From assembly GCF_014885015.1 (NCBI RefSeq), contig NZ_JABMIJ010000006.1:248001-312000 (forward strand): a stretch of 64,000 bases of DNA, written 5' to 3'. A program made the position numbers and the translations under genes. The notes below the pieces were generated by a model. The model was not told the DNA's origin. It saw only the letters and a program-made list of their open reading frames with translations, and made no database searches. The DNA is from Spirabiliibacterium falconis (GTDB taxonomy: Bacteria; Pseudomonadota; Gammaproteobacteria; Enterobacterales; Pasteurellaceae). Position 1 is the stretch's first letter, and the number at the start of each line of letters is the position of its first letter. Of this stretch, positions 57,273 through 64,000 are shown piece after piece.

Positions 57273-58559
57273 TTAAGATTTATCCATCGGGGTGAACTCA
57301 CGTTTTGCATGTCCTACATACACCTGACGTGGGCGCACAATACGAATAGCACCATCGTTATACATCTCTTTCCAATGGGCAATCCACCCAACTGTACGCG
57401 CTAATGCAAACATTACGGTAAACATAGACACAGGAATGCCAATCGCTTTTAAGATAATGCCCGAATAGAAATCCACATTAGGATAGAGTTTGTGATCTTT
57501 GAAATAAGGATCGCTCAGTGCAATACGCTCCAGCTCCATTGCCACGTCTAACAGTGGATTTTGCACATTCAATTCTTTAAGCACTTCATGACACGTTTTG
57601 CGCATCACTTTTGCACGTGGATCATAGTTTTTATATACACGATGCCCAAAGCCCATTAGACGGAACGGATCATTTTTATCTTTCGCTTTAGCAATATATT
57701 CTGGAATGCGATCAACAGTTCCAATCTCTTCTAGCATATTAATGCAGGCTTCATTTGCGCCACCGTGCGCTGGTCCCCAAAGTGAGGCAATTCCTGCCGC
57801 AATACATGCAAACGGATTTGCCCCTGATGAGGCAGCGGTTCGCACCGTTGATGTGGACGCATTTTGTTCATGATCAGCGTGTAGAATAAAGATACGATCC
57901 ATCGCTTTTTCAAGTACAGGATTGACCACATATGGCTCACACGGCGTAGCAAACATCATATACAAGAAATTGCCTGAAAATGACAGATGACGTTGCGGAT
58001 ACATAAATGGCTGACCAATCGAATATTTATAGCACATTGCGGCAAGTGTTGGCATTTTGGCAAGTAAACGATAAGCGGTTAATTCACGATGATAAGGATT
58101 GGTTACATCGGTCGAATCGTGATAGAACGCTGCCAACGCACCACTGACCCCACACATAATCGCCATTGGGTGAGAGTCTCGACGGAAACCATGGAAAAAA
58201 CGTGAAATTTGCTCATGCACCAATTCATGTTTTTTGACTCGATTGCTAAATGTGATGTACTGCTCTTTGGTTGGTCGCTCACCAAACAATAATAAATAAG
58301 ATACCTCAAGATAGTCAGCGTGCTCTGCAAGCTCTTCGATAGGATAGCCACGATGCAATAACATCCCCTGTTCGCCATCAATATAAGTGATTTGTGACTT
58401 ACACGATGCTGTAGACATAAAACCAGGATCAAAGGTAAATAGTTGATTTTTAACCAATGGTTGCACATCAACGGCATCATAACCTAACGTTCCTTGCTCT
58501 ACATTCAACTCGAATTGACGTCCATCACTAATTGACAGGGTTGCTTTGAGTTCTGACAT
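57273..58559 (-). CDS. gltA: Citrate synthase (type II)
   Basis: GltA condenses oxaloacetate and acetyl-CoA to citrate. The 428-residue enzyme is the hexameric, NADH-sensitive gram-negative form by length, with [38 protein letters not shown] and PNVDFYSG covering the catalytic histidines and aspartate. SD AAGGAG precedes its ATG. Its presence separates this organism from H. influenzae, which lacks gltA. It diverges from sucA. No USS lies within the gene. Confidence 0.97.
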   Translation of the reverse strand: MSELKATLSISDGRQFELNVEQGTLGYDAVDVQPLVKNQLFTFDPGFMSTASCKSQITYIDGEQGMLLHRGYPIEELAEHADYLEVSYLLLFGERPTKEQYITFSNRVKKHELVHEQISRFFHGFRRDSHPMAIMCGVSGALAAFYHDSTDVTNPYHRELTAYRLLAKMPTLAAMCYKYSIGQPFMYPQRHLSFSGNFLYMMFATPCEPYVVNPVLEKAMDRIFILHADHEQNASTSTVRTAASSGANPFACIAAGIASLWGPAHGGANEACINMLEEIGTVDRIPEYIAKAKDKNDPFRLMGFGHRVYKNYDPRAKVMRKTCHEVLKELNVQNPLLDVAMELERIALSDPYFKDHKLYPNVDFYSGIILKAIGIPVSMFTVMFALARTVGWIAHWKEMYNDGAIRIVRPRQVYVGHAKREFTPMDKS

Positions 58560-58867
58560 ACTTACTCCTTTGTTATTGTTCTGTTAATTGCCAAGTGCCA
58601 TTTTCAACCGCACTTTAGCCTTCATTAACTGATGATTTGATAACCATACTCACAATTTAGCCCTTTATGATTAAAAATTAAAGTCTGAATTACGGTTATT
58701 TGTTACTTTTTTGTAAAAAATTCTAGTTACGTCACATTATAAAAAAAATTTTTAGGTATAATTTCACCATTCATCACAACTTGCGTTATATTTTAATACA
58801 TACTCGTGTGTTGGAAGATAATAAGCGGTAAACTAACCCATAAACGTGGATAGAAAAGGTCTAATTT
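58560..58867. other. 308-nt divergent gltA/sucA control region
   Basis: No gene is seen. It contains one USS (58607-58615) and a TATAAT (58757-58762) that could be a -10 for sucA, without a good -35. A/T runs are common; no ArcA or CRP site could be named with confidence. Confidence 0.5.
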
Positions 58868-61678
58868 ATGCAACAAAATAATGCAATGCAAGACTGGATT
58901 GATAGCAGTGCCCTTAGTGGCAGCAATCAAAGTTACATTGAACAACTTTACGAAGATTACTTGAACGACCCCAACAGCATCGACGCTAGCTGGCGTGACA
59001 TTTTTAACCAATGGCCGAGCCCACAATCCCCCGAACAAGCCCATAGCCCTGTGCGAGACTATTTCCGAGAGCTTGCGCGTGAAAATGTGAATAAAAAAGG
59101 CACGCATACCATTATCGATCCAAGTGCAAGCCAACGTTTAGTGCGTGTATTGCAATATATTAACGCATACCGTTACCGTGGTCATTTGCGTGCGGATCTT
59201 GATCCATTAAAAATGTGGCAACGCCTCTCTGTTCCCAATTTAGACTATCAATTCTATGGATTAGACGATAAAAACCTTGATGAAGAGTTTAATATTGGAC
59301 GCTATGTTTACGATCAAGAAAATATTACATTACGCGAATTGTCTGAAAAATTACACGCCACCTATTGCGGCACTATCGGACTTGAATTTATGCACGTCCA
59401 TAATGTCGAAATGCGTGACTGGCTACAAAAGAAAATGGAAGCACGCATCGCCAAACCGCACTTTAGTCAAGCTGAAAAAATCACGTATCTGCAAGAGCTT
59501 ACAGCCGCAGAAGGGCTAGAACGTTATTTAGGTGCAAAATTCCCAGGTGCAAAACGTTTTTCTCTAGAAGGAAGTGATGCGTTCATTCCACTCATGAAAG
59601 AGATTATTCGCCATGCAGGTAAATTTGGTGCAAAAGATATTGTGATGGGGATGGCGCACCGTGGGCGGTTGAATATGCTAGTCAACGTGCTAGGAAAAAA
59701 ACCGATTGAGCTGTTTGATGAATTTGCAGGAAAACACAGTAATGAAGAACGCACTGGCGATGTAAAATATCACCAAGGCTTTTCCTCTAATTTCCATACA
59801 GATAACGGAGATGTGCATTTATCACTTGCCTTTAACCCGTCCCATTTAGAAATTGTCAGTCCTGTGGTTATCGGTTCAGTACGTTCCCGCCAAGCACGTT
59901 TAGGTGATATAGAACATGATAAAGTGCTTGGTATTACCGTGCATGGCGATTCTGCGGTGACTGGACAAGGTATTGTGCAAGAAACCCTCAATATGTCTGC
60001 AACCCGTGGCTATACGATTGGGGGCACTATTCGTGTTGTGATCAATAACCGTATTGGTTTCACGACCTCTTATCGCGGTGATACCCGCTCAACTGAATAC
60101 TGCACAGATATTGCTAAAATGGTGGACGCACCAGTTATCCACGTCAACGGTGATGATCCTGAAGCCGTTGTCTATGCTGCGCGTATGGCAGTGGAATTCA
60201 GAGCTAAATTTAAACGTGATATTTTCATTGATTTGGTCTCTTATCGCCGCCATGGTCATAATGAAGCGGATGAACCTTCTGCCACGCAGCCAATGATGTA
60301 TAAAGCCATCAAAAAACATCCAACCCCACGCAAAGTGTATGCTGATCGTTTAATTGCAGAAAATGTAGTTAGCGATGATCAAACATTTGAAATGATCAAT
60401 GAATATCGTGATGCATTAGACAATGGCGAACGTGTCGTGAAAGAGTGGCGAGAACTGGACCGCACTTCACTTAGTTGGCTGCCATATCTTAACCACGATT
60501 GGACAACCGCTTATGACAGCACATTCGACAAAGAGCGGTTTATGGCTCTGGCAAAAAAAGTGTGCATGTATCCACAAACGCACAAATTGCATAATCGTGT
60601 GAAAAAAATCTATCAAGATCGTGAGTTAATGGCAGCGGGTGAAAAACCACTAGATTGGGGAATGGCTGAAATTATGGCCTATGCTACGCTACTTGATGAT
60701 GGCAATGCTATTCGCCTGTCTGGTGAAGATTCAGGACGCGGAACCTTTTTCCACCGCCATGCGGTTATGCACAATCAAGAAGACGGCACATACTATATTC
60801 CACTGCAACACTTGCACCAACAGCAAGGTCGCTTTGAAGTCTGGGATTCGGTATTATCTGAAGAAGCTGTGCTCGCCTATGAATACGGTTATGCCACCTC
60901 AGATCCCAAAACATTGGTTATTTGGGAAGCCCAATTCGGGGATTTTGCCAATGTTGCCCAAGTGGTTATTGATCAATTTATCAGCTCAGGTGAACAAAAA
61001 TGGGGCAGAATGTGTGGTTTGACCATGCTATTACCGCATGGTTATGAAGGACAAGGACCAGAACACTCCTCTGCTCGCTTAGAACGTTATTTACAATTGT
61101 GCGCAGAGCAAAATATTCAAGTGTGTGTGCCATCAACACCTGCACAGGTTTACCATATGTTGCGTCGTCAAATGTTACGCCCAATGCGCAGACCATTGAT
61201 TGCATTAACACCAAAATCACTACTACGCCACCCGCTCGCCATTTCAGACATGGATGAATTATTAAATGGCACATTCCAAACTGTGCTGCCAGAGGTGGAC
61301 GCATTAGATCCAAACGGCATAAAACGTGTGGTATTGTGTGCAGGTAAAGTGTATTACGACTTACTGGAAAAACGACGTGAGAAAGAGCAAACCGATGTGG
61401 CAATTATTCGCATTGAACAACTCTATCCTTACCCAACTCAAGATGTGCAAGCTATTTTAGCACCTTATCAACACGTCAACGATTTTATTTGGTGTCAAGA
61501 AGAGCCGCTCAATCAAGGGGCTTGGTATTGTAGCCAGCATAACTTCCGTACATCATTGCCTGATGGCGCAAGTTTAAATTATGTCGGGCGAGCTGCATCA
61601 GCTTCTCCTGCCACAGGTTTTGCCTCATTACATAATGCGCAGCAAAAAGCATTAGTTGAGCAAGCCTTAACGGTATAA
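58868..61678 (+). CDS. sucA: 2-oxoglutarate dehydrogenase E1
   Basis: SucA decarboxylates 2-oxoglutarate with thiamine diphosphate, the E1 part of the complex. The 936-residue protein has the N-terminal E2-binding segment YIEQLYEDYLNDPNSIDASWRD, the ThDP-binding GMAHRGRLNMLVNVLGK and NGDDPEAVVYAAR, and the transketolase-like pyrimidine domain with SGEDSGRGTFFHRHA. sucB follows after 29 nt. SD AAAAGG. Confidence 0.97.
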   Translation: MQQNNAMQDWIDSSALSGSNQSYIEQLYEDYLNDPNSIDASWRDIFNQWPSPQSPEQAHSPVRDYFRELARENVNKKGTHTIIDPSASQRLVRVLQYINAYRYRGHLRADLDPLKMWQRLSVPNLDYQFYGLDDKNLDEEFNIGRYVYDQENITLRELSEKLHATYCGTIGLEFMHVHNVEMRDWLQKKMEARIAKPHFSQAEKITYLQELTAAEGLERYLGAKFPGAKRFSLEGSDAFIPLMKEIIRHAGKFGAKDIVMGMAHRGRLNMLVNVLGKKPIELFDEFAGKHSNEERTGDVKYHQGFSSNFHTDNGDVHLSLAFNPSHLEIVSPVVIGSVRSRQARLGDIEHDKVLGITVHGDSAVTGQGIVQETLNMSATRGYTIGGTIRVVINNRIGFTTSYRGDTRSTEYCTDIAKMVDAPVIHVNGDDPEAVVYAARMAVEFRAKFKRDIFIDLVSYRRHGHNEADEPSATQPMMYKAIKKHPTPRKVYADRLIAENVVSDDQTFEMINEYRDALDNGERVVKEWRELDRTSLSWLPYLNHDWTTAYDSTFDKERFMALAKKVCMYPQTHKLHNRVKKIYQDRELMAAGEKPLDWGMAEIMAYATLLDDGNAIRLSGEDSGRGTFFHRHAVMHNQEDGTYYIPLQHLHQQQGRFEVWDSVLSEEAVLAYEYGYATSDPKTLVIWEAQFGDFANVAQVVIDQFISSGEQKWGRMCGLTMLLPHGYEGQGPEHSSARLERYLQLCAEQNIQVCVPSTPAQVYHMLRRQMLRPMRRPLIALTPKSLLRHPLAISDMDELLNGTFQTVLPEVDALDPNGIKRVVLCAGKVYYDLLEKRREKEQTDVAIIRIEQLYPYPTQDVQAILAPYQHVNDFIWCQEEPLNQGAWYCSQHNFRTSLPDGASLNYVGRAASASPATGFASLHNAQQKALVEQALTV

Positions 61679-61707
61679 CTGAATTTATATAAAATAAGGA
61701 TTAGAAA

Positions 61708-62919
61708 ATGAGTACAATCGAAATCTTAACCCCCGTCTTACCAGAATCTGTTGCTGATGCAAGTGTTGCCACATGGCATAAAAAAGTGGGCGACAGCGTT
61801 GCGCGTGATGAAATTATTGTAGAAATTGAAACCGATAAAGTCGTGCTAGAAGTGCCTGCAACCGCCGACGGTGTCATTGAAAGTATTTTAGAAGAAGAAG
61901 GGGCTACCGTAACCAGCAGTCAAATTCTTGGTAAACTAAGCCCTCAATCTACGGCTGGTACGCAAACCAGTGCCACAGTAGAAAGCGCAGAAGCAACTCC
62001 TGCACAACGCCACGGTGCTGCCATTGACGACGAAAGTAGCAATGAGAGTATTAGCCCATCAGTACGCCGCTTGCTTGCTGAACACAATGTCGATGCAAAC
62101 CACATTAAAGGAACTGGTGTAGGGGGGCGCATCACCCGAGAAGACGTGCAGGCATATATTGAAAAAACACAAAGTGCGGTTCACTCTGGAGGAACCGATA
62201 GTTCCGTTGCTCTGGCAAATCGCAGTGAAAAACGTGTTCCAATGACACGCTTGCGTAAACGGGTTGCAGAACGTTTACTTGAAGCGAAAAATTCTACCGC
62301 AATGCTTACCACCTTCAATGAGGTGGATATGTCGCCAATCATGCAATTGCGTAAAACCTACGGCGAACAATTTGAAAAACGTAACGACATTCGCTTAGGT
62401 TTTATGTCATTCTATATCAAAGCCGTTGTAGAAGCCCTAAAACGCTATCCTGAAGTAAACGCTTCCATTGACGGTGATGATATCGTTTATCACAATTATT
62501 TTGATATTTCCATCGCCGTATCAACGCCTCGTGGGCTGGTTACTCCAGTATTGAAAGACTGCGACAAACTCTCTATGGCAGAAATTGAGAAAAAAATCAA
62601 AGAATTAGCAATCAAAGGACGTGATGGCAAACTGACCGTAGAAGAACTCACGGGCGGTAACTTTACCATTACCAACGGTGGCGTGTTCGGCTCATTAATG
62701 TCAACCCCAATCATTAATCCACCACAAAGTGCCATTTTAGGTATGCACGCGATTAAAGAACGCCCTGTTGCAGTCAATGGTGAAGTTGTTATTAGACCAA
62801 TGATGTATTTAGCATTGTCTTACGATCATCGCTTAATTGACGGTCGCGAATCTGTTGGCTTTTTAGTAACCATTAAAGAATTACTCGAAGATCCAACACG
62901 CATTCTACTTGAAATTTAA
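61708..62919 (+). CDS. sucB: Dihydrolipoamide succinyltransferase E2
   Basis: SucB transfers the succinyl group to CoA. The 403-residue protein has one lipoyl domain with the lipoylated lysine at residue 44 ([11 protein letters not shown]), a peripheral-subunit binding domain ([23 protein letters not shown]) and the catalytic domain ending with [25 protein letters not shown] strong hairpin lies between it and sucC. Confidence 0.97.
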   Translation: MSTIEILTPVLPESVADASVATWHKKVGDSVARDEIIVEIETDKVVLEVPATADGVIESILEEEGATVTSSQILGKLSPQSTAGTQTSATVESAEATPAQRHGAAIDDESSNESISPSVRRLLAEHNVDANHIKGTGVGGRITREDVQAYIEKTQSAVHSGGTDSSVALANRSEKRVPMTRLRKRVAERLLEAKNSTAMLTTFNEVDMSPIMQLRKTYGEQFEKRNDIRLGFMSFYIKAVVEALKRYPEVNASIDGDDIVYHNYFDISIAVSTPRGLVTPVLKDCDKLSMAEIEKKIKELAIKGRDGKLTVEELTGGNFTITNGGVFGSLMSTPIINPPQSAILGMHAIKERPVAVNGEVVIRPMMYLALSYDHRLIDGRESVGFLVTIKELLEDPTRILLEI

Positions 62920-62932
62920 TAATACCTTATTG

Positions 62933-62957
62933 GTAGGCATAACATCGTTATGCCTAC
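62933..62957 (+). terminator. Perfect 11-bp hairpin between sucB and sucC
   Basis: GTAGGCATAAC (62933-62943), 3-nt loop, GTTATGCCTAC (62947-62957), followed by ATTTACTTTT. The poor T run makes it either a weak attenuator or an RNA stability/processing element. Confidence 0.55.
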
Positions 62958-62993
62958 ATTTACTTTTGCCCTAAAACGACGAAAGGATAAACT

Positions 62994-64000
62994 ATGAATC
63001 TACACGAATATCAAAGCAAACAGCTTTTTTCCCAATACCATATTCCCGTTCCCGATGGTTATGCCTGCAAAACAATAGACGAACTACTCGAGGCCGCCGA
63101 TAAACTCGGTGACTCACGTTTGGTGATCAAATGTCAAGTCCATGCAGGCGGGCGAGGCAAAGCGGGTGGCGTGAAATTAGTCAATAGCAAAGAAGATATT
63201 CGTGCATTTGCAACACAATGGTTTGGCAAAAACCTCGTAACTTTTCAAACCGATAAACATGGTCAGCCCGTTAATACCATTTATCTTGAACGTTGCTCCG
63301 CAATTGCCAAAGAATTATACCTAAGTGCGGTTTTAGATCGTAGCCAACAAGCAATAACATTTATGGCATCAACTGAAGGCGGAATGGATATTGAAGAAGT
63401 CGCCGAAAAATCACCCGAATTATTGCACAAGATCAGTTTTAGTCCACTTTATGGCGTACAACCTTTCCAAGCTCGTCAATTAGGCTTTGCGTTAGGATTA
63501 ACTAAAGAACAGCTTAAGCAATTTACCCACTTAGTTATCCAGCTTGGTAAATTATTTGTAGAAAAAGATCTCGCACTGATTGAGGTCAATCCGCTGGTCA
63601 TTTTAGACAATGGTGATCTCTTATGCCTTGATGCGAAAATTATCACTGACAGTAACGCTACATATCGTCATCCCGACCTAGAGGCTTTCAATGATCCAAG
63701 CCAAGAAGATGAACGTGAGTCACTTGCAGAAAAATGGCAATTAAATTATGTTGCGCTTGACGGAAATATCGGTTGTATGGTTAATGGTGCTGGGCTTGCC
63801 ATGGGCACAATGGATATTATCAAACTGCATGGCGGCGAACCTGCTAATTTCCTTGATGTTGGCGGTGGTGCAACAAAAGAACGTGTTGCTGAAGCGTTTA
63901 AAATTATTCTATCCGATAAACACGTTAAAGCCGTACTTGTGAATATCTTCGGAGGCATTGTACGCTGTGATTTAATTGCTAACGGCATTATTGCAGCCGT
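62994..64000 (+). CDS. sucC: Succinyl-CoA synthetase beta subunit (partial)
   Basis: SucC with SucD makes succinate and ATP or GTP from succinyl-CoA. The frame runs from ATG 62994 ([12 protein letters not shown]) off the window after 335 codons, most of the usual about 388. The ATP-grasp part shows [16 protein letters not shown], the metal-binding EVNPLV and DAKI, and the C-terminal part has [11 protein letters not shown] and [23 protein letters not shown] at 63323 encodes S-A-V. Confidence 0.96.
   Translation, partial: MNLHEYQSKQLFSQYHIPVPDGYACKTIDELLEAADKLGDSRLVIKCQVHAGGRGKAGGVKLVNSKEDIRAFATQWFGKNLVTFQTDKHGQPVNTIYLERCSAIAKELYLSAVLDRSQQAITFMASTEGGMDIEEVAEKSPELLHKISFSPLYGVQPFQARQLGFALGLTKEQLKQFTHLVIQLGKLFVEKDLALIEVNPLVILDNGDLLCLDAKIITDSNATYRHPDLEAFNDPSQEDERESLAEKWQLNYVALDGNIGCMVNGAGLAMGTMDIIKLHGGEPANFLDVGGGATKERVAEAFKIILSDKHVKAVLVNIFGGIVRCDLIANGIIAA

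Overview
The window is a chromosomal segment of a Pasteurellaceae bacterium. The strongest sign is the 9-base DNA uptake signal sequence AAGTGCGGT/ACCGCACTT (the type used by Haemophilus influenzae, Aggregatibacter and Pasteurella multocida), which I counted by eye about 91 times in 64 kb where chance predicts fewer than one. Gene order (yfbV-ackA-pta; cmk-rpsA-ihfB-lapA-lapB-pyrF-yciH; dacB/greA/yhbY/rlmE-ftsH; moaACDE behind a Moco riboswitch) is of the Haemophilus/enteric kind. A citrate synthase gene facing sucABC argues against H. influenzae, which lacks gltA, and for a relative with a fuller TCA cycle. No insertion sequence, prophage, CRISPR array or obvious pseudogene was seen.

Layout. 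1-1.2 kb: end of csdA, csdE and a flavin reductase. 1.2-5.3 kb: yfbV facing ackA-pta (acetate/ATP overflow). 5.3-6.3 kb: tRNA-Val(GAC) and two small membrane proteins. 6.3-14.4 kb: a long leftward block (rlmKL, a small hydrolase, cmk, rpsA, ihfB, lapA, lapB, pyrF, yciH) of translation, nucleotide and LPS-control genes. 14.5-25.5 kb: an MFS carrier, serS, the ftsH-rlmE/yhbY/greA/dacB cluster, mscS, tehB and pyrD. 25.5-32.6 kb: pepN, purEK, aspC and a cardiolipin synthase. 32.6-36 kb: molybdopterin synthesis (moaACDE) and a divergent YvcK/YbhK gene. 36-41.6 kb: betB-betA-betT, choline uptake and conversion to glycine betaine, with no betI regulator beside it. 41.7-46.7 kb: recN, nadK, grpE, htpX and epmC.

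46.7-57.2 kb is the most notable region: a divergent, apparently Fur-controlled heme acquisition locus. Leftward are hutX and hutZ (intracellular heme handling). Rightward, behind a promoter whose -10 lies inside a Fur-like box, are a ChaN-type lipoprotein, an oligopeptidase B homologue carrying a signal peptide, a TonB-dependent receptor with the heme-receptor FRAP/NPNL-like region and intervening histidine, a surface-type lipoprotein with a TbpB-like C-terminal barrel and a long Pro/Thr/Asp/Glu linker, and hmuTUV (periplasmic heme carrier and ABC importer). The genes are tightly spaced and several overlap by 4 nt. The sequence suggests a route from surface lipoprotein to receptor to HmuT to HmuUV to HutX/HutZ, with an exported trypsin-like oligopeptidase built into it; I do not recognise that combination as a described system.

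57.2-64 kb: gltA facing sucA-sucB-sucC (sucC runs off the end), the citrate to succinate arm of the TCA cycle.
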